From Mesonia sediminis (GTDB lineage Bacteria; Bacteroidota; Bacteroidia; Flavobacteriales; Flavobacteriaceae): 64,000 nucleotides of DNA. The notes below the pieces were generated by a model. That model made no database searches. It saw only the letters and a program-made list of their open reading frames with translations, and was not told the DNA's origin. How positions within the stretch are numbered: the stretch's first letter is position 1; every line of letters begins with the position of its first letter. Positions 1-8,896 of this stretch are shown here, piece by piece. The position numbers were made by a program, and so were the translations under genes. The stretch lies in the NCBI RefSeq assembly GCF_042684705.1, contig NZ_JBHULZ010000041.1, positions 682,001 to 746,000 of the forward strand. Direction: 5' to 3'.

Positions 1-199
1 GCATTTGTCCATTTGCATCGCGCAAGGTCCAAGAAAAAGATTCTAAGCGCTTTTGGTCAGCGGCATCTTTCATACTCGGACTAAAAGAAATAATTCGGTT
101 TACCGTAACCATAATAGGCATTCGAGTTTGCGGAATGATTAGTAAAATCAAGAACAACCCAAATAAAATACTACTCCAGTGTTTTTTAAGAAACTTCAT
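1..199 (-). CDS. TlpA/ResA-like membrane-anchored thioredoxin protein (N-terminal fragment)
   Basis: Reading leftward from an ATG at 199, an open frame runs off the window and gives about 66 residues. It begins with a short basic stretch (MKFLKKHW), then one hydrophobic segment (about residues 9-23), then a juxtamembrane part containing PQTRMP and ISFSP. This N-terminus resembles flavobacterial TlpA-family disulfide reductases, which are tethered to the inner membrane with a periplasmic CxxC domain. That catalytic domain would lie outside the window, so the assignment rests on the anchor region alone. Confidence 0.5.
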   Translation of the reverse strand, partial: MKFLKKHWSSILFGLFLILLIIPQTRMPIMVTVNRIISFSPSMKDAADQKRLESFSWTLRDANGQM

Positions 200-234
200 T
201 TTTAGGTTTAGTCGATTATATACCTTAAAACTAA

Positions 235-260
235 CAAAAAAGCCCCTGAAATCAGAGGCT
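235..260 (-). terminator. Intrinsic terminator after aconitase
   Basis: An 8-bp stem (AGCCCCTG / CAGAGGCT, one G-U pair) with a 4-base loop is followed on the minus strand by a T-run. It lies 30 bp past the aconitase stop. Confidence 0.7.
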
Positions 261-289
261 TTCTTAGATATTTAAATAGAATTTCTGGC

Positions 290-2554
290 TTAAGCATTCA
301 TCTTCTTAATCAAGTTAAGCGCAGAACCTTCTTTATACCATTCGATTTGATTCTCGTTGTAAGTATGATTTGCTTTTATCACATCTTTAGAACCATCGGC
401 GTGTACCACTTCAATGGTTAACGGCTTGCCCGGTGCAAACGATTCTAAATCCGTAAAGTTAAAAGTATCATCTTCCTGAATTAAATCATAATCGGATTCA
501 TTCGCAAAAGTGATTCCCAACATACCTTGTTTTTTCAAGTTGGTTTCGTGAATACGGGCAAAAGATTTTACCAATACTACATATACCCCAAGGTGTCTAG
601 GCTCCATAGCAGCGTGCTCTCGTGAAGAACCCTCACCGTAGTTGTGGTCTCCTACTACAACGGTAGGAATACCTGCAGCTTTGTATTCACGCTGAGTATC
701 GGGAACACCTCCGTACTCGCCAGTCAATTGATTTTTAACAAAGTTGGTCTTCATGTTAAAGGCATTAACCGCACCAATCAAACAGTTGTTTGAGATGTTA
801 TCAAGATGCCCTCTAAAACGCAACCAAGGTCCGGCCATTGAAATATGGTCGGTAGTACATTTACCATGTGCTTTAATTAACAATTTAGCACCGATGATAT
901 TTTTACCGTCCCAAGGCTCAAATGGTGTTAACAATTGTAGACGCTCAGATGTTGGCGCTACTTTAACTTCTACCGAGCTACCATCTTTACGAGGTGCTAC
1001 ATAACCCGGATCTTCAACATCAAATCCTTTAGGAGGAAGTTCTAATCCTTTTGGTTCTTCTAGCATTACCTCTTCCCCATCTTCATTGATTAGTTTATCG
1101 CGTGTAGGATCAAAATCTAATCTTCCCGAAATTGCAATTGCGGCTACCATTTCTGGCGAACCTACAAATGCGTGGGTATTTGGGTTTCCATCGGCACGTT
1201 TTGAGAAGTTTCGGTTAAACGAGTGCACAATAGTATTTTTCTCTTCGCCCTTACGGTCGCTTCTATCCCATTGCCCAATACAAGGTCCGCAAGCATTGGT
1301 AAAGATGGTTGCATCTAAATCTTCAAAAATTTGAAGCAATCCATCGCGCTCAGCCGTATAACGAATTTGCTCTGATCCTGGGTTGATTCCGAAATCTGAT
1401 TTTGCTTTTATGTTTTTATCTACTGCTTGTTTAGCAATCGAGGCGGCACGAGTAAGATCTTCATAAGAAGAGTTGGTACAAGAACCAATAAGTCCCCAAT
1501 CTACTTGAATAGGCCAACCATTCTTTTGCGCCTTCTCGCTCATTTCTGAAATAGGAGTAGCTAAATCTGGAGTAAATGGTCCGTTTAAATGCGGCTTAAG
1601 CGTTGACAAGTCAATTTCGATAACTTCATCAAAATACTGCTCTGGGTTCGCGTAAACTTCGTCATCTCCCGTCAAGTACTCACGCACTTCGTTCGCAGCA
1701 TCGGCCACGTCATCACGATTAGTTGCGCGCAAGAAACGCTCCATAGAGTCATCGTAACCAAAGGTTGAAGTAGTTGCTCCTACTTCGGCTCCCATATTAC
1801 AAATGGTTCCTTTTCCTGTACAAGACATAGCCTTAGCTCCTGGCCCAAAATATTCTATAATCGCACCAGTACCTCCTTTTACGGTTAAGATACCTGCTAC
1901 TTTTAAAATTACATCTTTAGAGGCCGTCCATCCGTTTAATTCACCGGTTAACTTTACCCCGATTAATTTAGGGAATTTCAACTCCCAAGGCATTCCCGCC
2001 ATTACATCAACAGCATCTGCACCTCCAACACCAATAGCTACCATTCCTAGTCCACCAGCATTTACCGTATGTGAATCGGTACCAATCATCATTCCACCAG
2101 GAAAAGCATAGTTCTCTAATACCACTTGGTGTATAATACCAGCTCCTGGTTTCCAGAAACCTATGCCGTATTTGTTTGAAACCGACTCTAAGAAATCAAA
2201 AACCTCATTACTGGTTTCATTGGCACGTTTTAAATCTTTTGCTGCTCCCTGTTTAGCTTGAATTAAGTGATCACAGTGCACCGTAGTAGGCACCTCCACC
2301 TTCTTTTTACCAGCTTGCATAAACTGCAATAAAGCCATTTGTGCCGTTGCATCTTGACAAGCAATACGGTCTGGTGCAAAGTTTACATAATCGGTTGCTC
2401 GCTTATAAGCCGTTGTAGGTTCTCCATCCCAAAGATGGGCGTAAAGTATTTTTTCTGAAAGCGTTAAGGGTTTACCCACAATCTCACGCGCTTTGTCTAC
2501 ACGCTCTGCGATTTGGTTGTAAACCTTTTTAATCATATCAATATCGTATGCCAT
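290..2554 (-). CDS. acn: Aconitate hydratase (mitochondrial-type aconitase)
   Basis: Isomerises citrate to isocitrate in the TCA cycle, in the cytoplasm. The protein is 754 residues, the usual size of the mitochondrial-type enzyme and shorter than AcnA/IRP-type proteins. The three 4Fe-4S ligands are visible as Cys359 (GSCTN) and Cys422/Cys425 (ACGPC). Substrate-site motifs TDSHT (159-163) and NRNFSKR (about 447-453) are intact, and the C-terminal swivel domain carries GEGSSREHAA. The start at 2554 gives a normal MAYDIDMIKKVY N-terminus. The gene appears to be transcribed alone, with a terminator just downstream and 236 bp of non-coding DNA upstream. Confidence 0.96.
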   Translation of the reverse strand: MAYDIDMIKKVYNQIAERVDKAREIVGKPLTLSEKILYAHLWDGEPTTAYKRATDYVNFAPDRIACQDATAQMALLQFMQAGKKKVEVPTTVHCDHLIQAKQGAAKDLKRANETSNEVFDFLESVSNKYGIGFWKPGAGIIHQVVLENYAFPGGMMIGTDSHTVNAGGLGMVAIGVGGADAVDVMAGMPWELKFPKLIGVKLTGELNGWTASKDVILKVAGILTVKGGTGAIIEYFGPGAKAMSCTGKGTICNMGAEVGATTSTFGYDDSMERFLRATNRDDVADAANEVREYLTGDDEVYANPEQYFDEVIEIDLSTLKPHLNGPFTPDLATPISEMSEKAQKNGWPIQVDWGLIGSCTNSSYEDLTRAASIAKQAVDKNIKAKSDFGINPGSEQIRYTAERDGLLQIFEDLDATIFTNACGPCIGQWDRSDRKGEEKNTIVHSFNRNFSKRADGNPNTHAFVGSPEMVAAIAISGRLDFDPTRDKLINEDGEEVMLEEPKGLELPPKGFDVEDPGYVAPRKDGSSVEVKVAPTSERLQLLTPFEPWDGKNIIGAKLLIKAHGKCTTDHISMAGPWLRFRGHLDNISNNCLIGAVNAFNMKTNFVKNQLTGEYGGVPDTQREYKAAGIPTVVVGDHNYGEGSSREHAAMEPRHLGVYVVLVKSFARIHETNLKKQGMLGITFANESDYDLIQEDDTFNFTDLESFAPGKPLTIEVVHADGSKDVIKANHTYNENQIEWYKEGSALNLIKKMNA

Positions 2555-2659
2555 AGGTTTAATTGTTTTAAAGTGCTGCGAAATTAAGCAATTCCTATCA
2601 AATTAAAAAATAACTAGGCTTTTTAGCTTTTATCAGAAAAATAAGCAACAAAATCAAGA

Positions 2660-2692
2660 AAACCTTACTTAAAACGAGTCTAAATAAGGTTT
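2660..2692 (-). terminator. Possible terminator hairpin after the moxR-like gene
   Basis: An 8-bp AT-rich inverted repeat (AAACCTTA / TAAGGTTT) with a 17-base loop lies about 100 bp past the MoxR stop. The minus-strand tail is T-rich but interrupted; the plus-strand tail is a clean T-run. The orientation is uncertain. Confidence 0.3.
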
Positions 2693-2790
2693 TTTACTTA
2701 AAATTTAGCAGTATGAAAATTTTAATCGACAATCTTACGATTCTATTAAAAATAAGGATAAAAACTTAACATAAAATCAATTTGTGGTAC

Positions 2791-3744
2791 TTACAGTATT
2801 TCAGCAATAATACGCTCTTCGGTAAATCCTTCTGCTTCGGCTTTGTAATTTTTAATGATTCTATGCCGCAATATTCCGGTGGCAACCGCTTTAACGTCGG
2901 CTATATCGGGCGAAAACTTGCTTTTACTTGCGGCATGGGTTTTAGCAGCTAAAATTAAATTTTGTGAGGCACGAGGACCAGCACCCCAGTCTACATACTC
3001 CTTCACTAAATCGGGTGCAAATTCTCCCGCGGGTCGGGTTTTACCTACCAGTTTTACCGCATACTCTATCACATTGTCGGCAACTGGCATCTGCCTTATA
3101 AGATTTTGTAACGAAGCGATTTCATCGGCAGTAAATAGGGCTTTAATATTTTCTTTACGGATATTAGTCGTATTCTTTACCACGTTTACTTCTTCCTCAT
3201 AGCTGGGATATTCTAACAATATAGAAAACATAAACCGGTCTAACTGAGCTTCTGGTAAAGGATATGTTCCCTCTTGTTCTATAGGGTTTTGGGTAGCCAA
3301 AACAAAATAAGGTAAGGGTAAGGCATAACTTTTACCGGCCACAGTAACATGCTTTTCTTGCATAGCTTCAAGTAAAGCAGCTTGGGTTTTAGGTGGGGTA
3401 CGATTGATCTCATCTGCCAAAACAATATTGGCAAATACCGGCCCTTTGATAAATTTAAATTGACGTTTTTCATCTAATAACTCTGCACCTATAATATCAC
3501 TCGGCATTAAATCGGGTGTAAACTGTACCCGTTTAAAATCAAGCCCCAAAGCTTGCGAAATGGTTTGTACCATTAGGGTTTTTGCCAATCCAGGTACACC
3601 GATTAACAAAGCGTGACCTCCAGAAAAAACCGACCATAATATCTGATCAACAACTTTCTCTTGACCTACGATTACCTTGGCGATTTCGCTTTTTAATTCT
3701 TGGTATTTAGCTACAAACTGTTTTAGTTTTTGAACTTCTGTCAT
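2791..3744 (-). CDS. MoxR-family AAA+ ATPase
   Basis: A 317-residue cytoplasmic AAA+ ATPase. Walker A is GVPGLAKT (49-56), Walker B is IVLADEINR (107-115), followed by the TPPKTQAALLEAMQE signature of the MoxR group and sensor/arginine-finger regions (ATQNPIEQEGTYPLPEAQLD). MoxR ATPases are generally chaperone-like and act on metal-cofactor or envelope proteins, often with von Willebrand A partners. Here the neighbours are three periplasmic peptidyl-prolyl isomerases, with only 3 bp separating it from the nearest, so it is probably the last gene of that operon and linked to envelope protein maturation. The substrate cannot be told from sequence. Confidence 0.92.
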   Translation of the reverse strand: MTEVQKLKQFVAKYQELKSEIAKVIVGQEKVVDQILWSVFSGGHALLIGVPGLAKTLMVQTISQALGLDFKRVQFTPDLMPSDIIGAELLDEKRQFKFIKGPVFANIVLADEINRTPPKTQAALLEAMQEKHVTVAGKSYALPLPYFVLATQNPIEQEGTYPLPEAQLDRFMFSILLEYPSYEEEVNVVKNTTNIRKENIKALFTADEIASLQNLIRQMPVADNVIEYAVKLVGKTRPAGEFAPDLVKEYVDWGAGPRASQNLILAAKTHAASKSKFSPDIADVKAVATGILRHRIIKNYKAEAEGFTEERIIAEIL

Positions 3745-3747
3745 ATT

Positions 3748-5205
3748 TTATTGCTTTAACCAGTTACTTTTAAAATCGCATTGCTTGTAGTCATCGCTAA
3801 TTTTGATATAGGTATCCATAATCTTTTCACGCTGCCATTTTTCAATCGATTTCAATTGTTTTTCGCGTAAAGCAAGCTCTTTAATTTTGGTGTAGTCTTG
3901 GGCATAATTTGCCAAGTGCTCCTCATGTTTTTTATTAACCGTTACTAATTTAAAGAATTTAGTTCCGGTTCTTGTTTGATCCATTAAAACGGAAGAAACT
4001 TCCCCCTCTTCCAAATTGTTTACCTGATCGTAAATAAGCGGATCGATATCGGTCAATTCAAAACGGGTATCCCCCGATTTTGGATTGATTAATTTACCTC
4101 CATCTCCCTTGGTTTCCTTTTCTTCAGAATATAAACGTGCCGCCTCGTCAAAAGTAATTTCATTATTTACAATTCGCGAACGAATACTATCGATTTTCTT
4201 GCGTGCCGCTTGCACGGTTTCTTCGGTTACCTGAGGTATTAAGATAATATGTCGAATATCCAGCACCTTCCCTCTTATCTTATCTAACTGTACAATATGG
4301 TAGCCAAACTCGGTTTTAAACGGCTTACTTACCTCGCCTTCTTGCAAACTAAAAGCCACTTGCTTAAAGTCTTTATCTAAAGGATCATTACGGGTAATAC
4401 TCATTTGCCCTCCACGCATACTGGTTCCGTCTTGAGAATACAATACGGCCTTGGTTGAAAAACTAGCTCCGTTTTCTACAATGTCGGTTCGCATTTCATT
4501 TAAACGGTCAATTACCTTTTGCTTTTCGCTTTGGGGTACTTCGGGTTTAATTACCAAATGTGCAATTTCTACCTCATCGCCAAACAAAGGGCGTTCGTCT
4601 TCAGGAATAGAGTTAAAAAAGCTACGTACTTCTTCGGGGGTTACTTCCATCTCGCCAACAATTTTATCTTGCATACGGCTACTTAAAGTACGTTCTTTAT
4701 TGATTTTAAAAAGTTCCTCGCGTAAATCAGCTTCGGTATCTTTGCGATAAAAAGCCAATACTTTCTCAATATCGCCCACTTGAGCCATCATACGATCTAA
4801 CTGCTGATCGATCATCGCGTTAATTTCATCGGCGCTTACCACGATGGTACTGTCTAGCTGAGCGTGATGCGCATAGAGCTTATTCTCCATTAATCGTCCT
4901 ACCAATTGGCAGTCGTTAATCTGGCTCATATCCATACCTTGGGTTTTGGCATCGGCCTTCATCTTTAAAATATCACTTTCTAAAATCAAGTAATCTCCCA
5001 CTACGGCAGCAATTCCATCCGCTTTAAAGCGCTGAAAGGTTTTCACCGAATCGGCTTGTTGAGCGAGTAATAATTGCTCTTCCTCGCCGGTGATTACCAA
5101 AGTACTGTCTTGTGGTGTGGTTTGCCCCCAGGCAGTTGCCAGAAGACCTAGACAAAACACCATGCTGCTAATAAAACTCTTCAAATTTTCTATTTTTAAT
5201 TGCAT
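3748..5205 (-). CDS. SurA-like periplasmic peptidyl-prolyl isomerase (two parvulin domains)
   Basis: A 485-residue exported foldase. A signal peptide ends near ATAWGQ, a helical SurA-N-like region follows (about 60-190), and two parvulin domains follow, recognised by IAHLVIKP...FKTEFGYHIVQLD and IRHIILIPQ...EKETKGDGG. It probably escorts outer-membrane proteins, as SurA does. The start is ambiguous. The first ATG overlaps the upstream gene by 38 bp and gives a long N-region, whereas Met15 (start 5163) lies just past the upstream stop and begins a compact signal sequence (MVFCLGLLATAWGQ). It is co-transcribed with the two upstream foldase genes. Confidence 0.88.
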   Translation of the reverse strand: MQLKIENLKSFISSMVFCLGLLATAWGQTTPQDSTLVITGEEEQLLLAQQADSVKTFQRFKADGIAAVVGDYLILESDILKMKADAKTQGMDMSQINDCQLVGRLMENKLYAHHAQLDSTIVVSADEINAMIDQQLDRMMAQVGDIEKVLAFYRKDTEADLREELFKINKERTLSSRMQDKIVGEMEVTPEEVRSFFNSIPEDERPLFGDEVEIAHLVIKPEVPQSEKQKVIDRLNEMRTDIVENGASFSTKAVLYSQDGTSMRGGQMSITRNDPLDKDFKQVAFSLQEGEVSKPFKTEFGYHIVQLDKIRGKVLDIRHIILIPQVTEETVQAARKKIDSIRSRIVNNEITFDEAARLYSEEKETKGDGGKLINPKSGDTRFELTDIDPLIYDQVNNLEEGEVSSVLMDQTRTGTKFFKLVTVNKKHEEHLANYAQDYTKIKELALREKQLKSIEKWQREKIMDTYIKISDDYKQCDFKSNWLKQ

Positions 5206-6052
5206 TATCTATAATTTCTTTTTCTAATTCATCGGCCAGTTTCAACTTGCGTCTGTTGATTAAAATTTGTTTAATCGTCGGCTCCACATATTCTACCGGA
5301 GCCAATTCATTCCGGGCTTTAAAGTCTTTAATTTTCACTAAAAAGACGCTGCTCGAATCTTCAAGTTGCAAAAGCTTGGCTTGATTTTCTTTTATTTTTT
5401 GCTCGTCGAGCAAAGGTACATCTTTTATCACATCTGCTAAGTTATACCAAGTAGAATCATTAAATCTAAATTTTAAATAAGTGATGGCCTGATCTTGAAT
5501 ATCGATTTGATCATCAAGATTAAACCGGTCAAAATTCTTTTTCAATTCTTTGGTGTTCTTAAAATCCAACGGAATTTGAATATAACGCAAGCGCACTAAA
5601 TTCTGATTGAGTTTAAAGTTTTCCTTATTCTCTTGGTAATAATCACGAATGGCTGTTTGGCTCACCGTAGTGTCTATACGTTGCCCTATAAGCATACTCT
5701 TATAAGCTTCACTGTATAGGTTTATTTTATACTGCTCTACCAATCGGTTAAACTCTTGTTGTTTTTCTTGAGATAGATTTATCTTCGCACGGTGCAGCAA
5801 CAATTGCTCAGTGGCCCAATCTTTTACATAATTGCGCAAAAAAATTACACTATCTTCACCAGTTAATTGCTTAGGCATTAAATCTAATACTTGCTCTTCA
5901 TACAAGTAGTTGTCATATACCTTGGCCAGCGGAGTTTTTGATTCTGCGGGAACCAAAAGATCACACTGCACCAGTAGAAGTGCCAGTAAGCTAAGCAGGC
6001 TTAAGCGGATTTTATTTAAGTTCTTCTTGTAATTTTTCAAAAACCGACTCAT
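5168..6052 (-). CDS. SurA-like lipoprotein, parvulin-related foldase
   Basis: A 294-residue predicted lipoprotein with a basic N-region, a hydrophobic core and a lipobox ending LLVQC, so Cys30 is the likely lipidated residue. The rest is charged and mostly helical (VEQYKINLYSEAYKSML), resembling the SurA chaperone region, with a degenerate PPIase-like part near LRYIQIPL and VFLVKIKDF. Catalytic parvulin motifs are not clear, so it may be a chaperone without isomerase activity. It is the middle gene of a trio and overlaps both neighbours (41 bp upstream, 38 bp downstream), which implies translational coupling. Confidence 0.75.
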   Translation of the reverse strand: MSRFLKNYKKNLNKIRLSLLSLLALLLVQCDLLVPAESKTPLAKVYDNYLYEEQVLDLMPKQLTGEDSVIFLRNYVKDWATEQLLLHRAKINLSQEKQQEFNRLVEQYKINLYSEAYKSMLIGQRIDTTVSQTAIRDYYQENKENFKLNQNLVRLRYIQIPLDFKNTKELKKNFDRFNLDDQIDIQDQAITYLKFRFNDSTWYNLADVIKDVPLLDEQKIKENQAKLLQLEDSSSVFLVKIKDFKARNELAPVEYVEPTIKQILINRRKLKLADELEKEIIDNAIKNRKFEEFY

Positions 6053-7949
6053 TTATGGTTATATTATTTTCGGCGCGCAACTGGGCAATCCAGTTTTCTT
6101 CCAATTGGTTTTGGTAAGCATTGGCTACTTCCCCTCTAATTTCGGCCAAAGGCGGTATACCGGCTGGCTTCAACTCTTCTACCCATAACCAAACATACTG
6201 TCCGTTGTGTTTGTAAATCTTACTACTACCTGGTTTTGCTTTCAACTTAGATGGTATTTGCTTATCCTTAAGCGAATAGCGCCCTTGATCAAATAACAGA
6301 TTTTGTGCTCTATAACGCTGTCTTAAAGCCGATGCATCTTCTGGATTTTTCGACCAGGCTTTACGTAATTTTCTAAGTGTTTTCTTATCTGGCCCAGAGG
6401 CTATAGTTGCTTTAAATTGCGCTGGTTTTTTAAAATCTTTTGCATGTTGTTCATAAAACTGTTGTAAACCAAGCGAATCCTTATTGCTTGCCTCCCATAC
6501 TTTCTGCTGCATCAAATCAAACAAAAGCAAACCGTTTTTGTACTCTTCTATAATACCGGCATACTCTGCATTATACTCATCTAAATATTCTTTATAGTAG
6601 CGTTTCTTTTCAAGCTTAATGTAGTTTTTAAGCAATTGTTTTACCCATTGGTTTTTAACAAATTCATTTCGCGGCGTTTTCACTTGATTAATCACTAAGT
6701 AGCTAAAGAAATTCGCGTAGGTTTTGGTTTCTTTAGGAAATTTAACCACAAAATCTTCGGGTAGTTTTTCGCTTAAGGCGGATTTATCTTTAATAGTAAA
6801 AAAATCTTCATCAATAAAATCCGTAAAGAAAGCTAAGGCCTCAGGGTTTTCTTCTACCTCAATAGTCGAATCAATTTTTTTAATAATATCGGCATCTATC
6901 ATTTGCGCACGCACATCTTGTTGCACTTGTCTCGCCAATTGATCTTTCATATCGCTAAATGGAAGTAAATCTTGCTTAAAAATGAGCTTAATCAAGTGCC
7001 AACCAAATTCGGTTTTTACCGGCTCAGAAATAGGGTTTTCTTCGCTCAAAGCAAAGGCAGCCTCTTCAAACTTAGCACTCATCAAACTAGCTTTTTCAAA
7101 GGCTTTCAACTCCCCACCATTTGCAGCGGTATTGGTATCTTCGCTGTATTGCTTGGCCATATCGGCAAAACTTGCTCCTTGTTTTATACGCTCGGCAATG
7201 GCTTTAATCTTTTGTTCTGCATCTTGCTCTCCTTCTTTATCGGTAAGCATAATGTGGGCCACTTTTACACGCCCGCCAGCCTCGCGTTTTCCCGTTACAT
7301 GTATGAGGTGATAACCAAATCGAGTTTTTACCGGATCAGATACTTCCCCTACAGGCGTAGCATAGGCCGCCGTTTCAAAGGGGTAAATCATTTTAAAGGG
7401 TCCGAACCAACCCAGCTGACCTTGGTTCTCGCTTACACTAGGATCATCTGAATATTTCAAAGCAGCCGCTTGAAAACTCATCCCCTCGTCTATTTCTTTC
7501 TTTATAGCCACAGCACGCTGGTAAACTACCAGTGAGTCTTTTGCTGTGGCATCTTTTGGCCATTGCAATAAAATATGGGATGCTTCAAGCACGTGCTGCT
7601 TGCGTTTGTACGCTTCTTTAACCAACTCATCTGTAGCGGTGGTATTACGCATAAATTTATCGGCCAATTGCATGCGGTAAATATCATACTCTGCGCGATG
7701 ACTCTGTAAAGTATCTAATTGCAGTGCATAGGCTTCGTTTAATTTTAACTTATAATCAATAAATAAATCTAAGTACGATTGCGCATCCCTATCTTCTGGA
7801 TCTAACAAATCAAGGTTTTTAGAGAACACTCGTTTAAACTCTTCGGCCATTACCGGCTCATCGTTAATTTGAAGTAAAACTTGTTCTTGGTCTTGAGCCC
7901 ACACTACACTAGCAAAGCTTAAAAAACAAAGTAAAACGATTTTTTTCAT
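6012..7949 (-). CDS. Periplasmic peptidyl-prolyl isomerase with tandem parvulin domains
   Basis: A 645-residue exported protein whose signal peptide ends SVVWAQ. Two PpiC/parvulin domains follow at roughly 117-222 (ASHILLQWP...TRFGYHLIHV) and 226-325 (VAHIMLTD...TEFGWHLIKL). The long C-terminal half is helical, with another parvulin-like remnant at the end. It is the first gene of the foldase-moxR operon and has a good flavobacterial promoter just upstream. The likely role is folding or escort of outer-membrane proteins; the substrate range is unknown. Confidence 0.87.
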   Translation of the reverse strand: MKKIVLLCFLSFASVVWAQDQEQVLLQINDEPVMAEEFKRVFSKNLDLLDPEDRDAQSYLDLFIDYKLKLNEAYALQLDTLQSHRAEYDIYRMQLADKFMRNTTATDELVKEAYKRKQHVLEASHILLQWPKDATAKDSLVVYQRAVAIKKEIDEGMSFQAAALKYSDDPSVSENQGQLGWFGPFKMIYPFETAAYATPVGEVSDPVKTRFGYHLIHVTGKREAGGRVKVAHIMLTDKEGEQDAEQKIKAIAERIKQGASFADMAKQYSEDTNTAANGGELKAFEKASLMSAKFEEAAFALSEENPISEPVKTEFGWHLIKLIFKQDLLPFSDMKDQLARQVQQDVRAQMIDADIIKKIDSTIEVEENPEALAFFTDFIDEDFFTIKDKSALSEKLPEDFVVKFPKETKTYANFFSYLVINQVKTPRNEFVKNQWVKQLLKNYIKLEKKRYYKEYLDEYNAEYAGIIEEYKNGLLLFDLMQQKVWEASNKDSLGLQQFYEQHAKDFKKPAQFKATIASGPDKKTLRKLRKAWSKNPEDASALRQRYRAQNLLFDQGRYSLKDKQIPSKLKAKPGSSKIYKHNGQYVWLWVEELKPAGIPPLAEIRGEVANAYQNQLEENWIAQLRAENNITINESVFEKLQEELK

Positions 7950-7969
7950 GATTTCTTTATTAATTCGCC

Positions 7970-7999
7970 CAAAAATAACAATTCTATAGCGTTAAACAA
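7970..7999 (-). promoter_or_regulatory. Flavobacterial-type promoter for the foldase-moxR operon
   Basis: On the minus strand TTG (7999-7997) is followed after 19 bases by TATTTTTG (7977-7970), matching the Bacteroidota pattern TTG-N17-23-TAnnTTTG. It lies about 20 bp upstream of the 7949 start. Confidence 0.65.
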
Positions 8000-8067
8000 G
8001 CATAAATAAAACGCATAAAATAGAAAATTGATATCTTAGCTACCAAAATATTTTTAGCCCATCGATT

Positions 8068-8526
8068 ATGAAATACAAAATTGAAATAAAGGTAGCGGTT
8101 CCTCGCCACGTTTTTATCGAAAAAATGGATTCGATAGAAAATTTAAAGCACTGGCAGGAAGGATTGCTAAAAGCTAGTCCGATTACTGCTGTTCAAGGCG
8201 AAGCAGGCAGTAAAATGAAACTGCGCTACAAAATGAATAATCGTGAAATTGAAATGGTCGAAGAAATCATCAGTATTAAGCTTCCCGAATCCATGACAGC
8301 TGAATACACCACTCGAGGGGTAAAAAACATTCAACACAATACATTCGTCGACAATGCCGATGGCACCACTACTTGGATAGCCGATAACGAATTTATTTTC
8401 TCGAGTTTAGCATTGAAAGTCATGGGATTTTTGATGCCCAAAGCTTTTAAAAAGCAAAGCTATAAATACATGGAGGCTTTTAAAAATTTTGCCGAAAACG
8501 GCACCAGTTTAGTAGAAGAAGCATGA
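8068..8526 (+). CDS. SRPBCC-family (START/polyketide-cyclase-like) protein
   Basis: A 152-residue cytoplasmic protein with the SRPBCC helix-grip pattern: an N-terminal strand with VPRHVFIEKMDSIENLKHWQEGL, a sheet containing GSKMKLRYKM, a strand near TTTWIADNEF, and a long C-terminal helix (FKKQSYKYMEAFKNFAE). Members bind hydrophobic ligands; none can be named here. The stop overlaps the start of the next gene (ATGA), so the two are translationally coupled. Confidence 0.8.
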   Translation: MKYKIEIKVAVPRHVFIEKMDSIENLKHWQEGLLKASPITAVQGEAGSKMKLRYKMNNREIEMVEEIISIKLPESMTAEYTTRGVKNIQHNTFVDNADGTTTWIADNEFIFSSLALKVMGFLMPKAFKKQSYKYMEAFKNFAENGTSLVEEA

Positions 8527-8759
8527 GAAACTTAGAACTAATTTGGGACTTCCGCGGTCCTGATGCCGAAAAAACTGCACAGCACCACCTGGTTCATCTA
8601 AAAGAATACAACCAACGAGAAAATTTAGGGCTAAGTGTTTTTAAACAAGTACAAATCAACCCTATGCATTGGGAGGCTTATTTGGTTTGTCCTGAGTCGT
8701 TAATGATTCGTTTACGCGACGCACTGAAACCCCACCGAGCAAGGCTACATCAAGCTTAA
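8523..8759 (+). CDS. Conserved small hypothetical protein
   Basis: A 78-residue soluble protein with no recognised domain. It has an alternating strand-helix pattern with several His and Trp residues (IWDFRGPDAEKTAQHHLVHLKEY; MHWEAYLVCPESLM). The start overlaps the SRPBCC gene stop by 4 bp, and a strong terminator follows, so the pair forms a two-gene operon. The compact strand-helix-helix-strand layout could suit a small ligand-binding or partner protein, but I cannot assign a function. Confidence 0.7.
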   Translation: MRNLELIWDFRGPDAEKTAQHHLVHLKEYNQRENLGLSVFKQVQINPMHWEAYLVCPESLMIRLRDALKPHRARLHQA

Positions 8760-8840
8760 TTAACATTTACTACTTTTTGGAGACTATAGCAATTAAGCTA
8801 AAGTTTATGGAAGACTCGCCTTTAGCATCAGCAATAAAAA

Positions 8841-8869
8841 AATCCCTTGCGGTATTAAGGCAAGGGATT
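8841..8869. terminator. Bidirectional intrinsic terminator
   Basis: A perfect 10-bp stem (AATCCCTTGC / GCAAGGGATT) has T-runs on both sides. It separates the converging 8523-8759 gene and carB and can serve both. Confidence 0.85.
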
Positions 8870-8896
8870 TTTATTTTATCAGCATTAGGCTTTCTC

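Noticed and set aside
744..2111. Plus-strand frames inside the aconitase gene
   Set aside because: They are antisense shadows of a clear, full-length gene; no start signals or family motifs.
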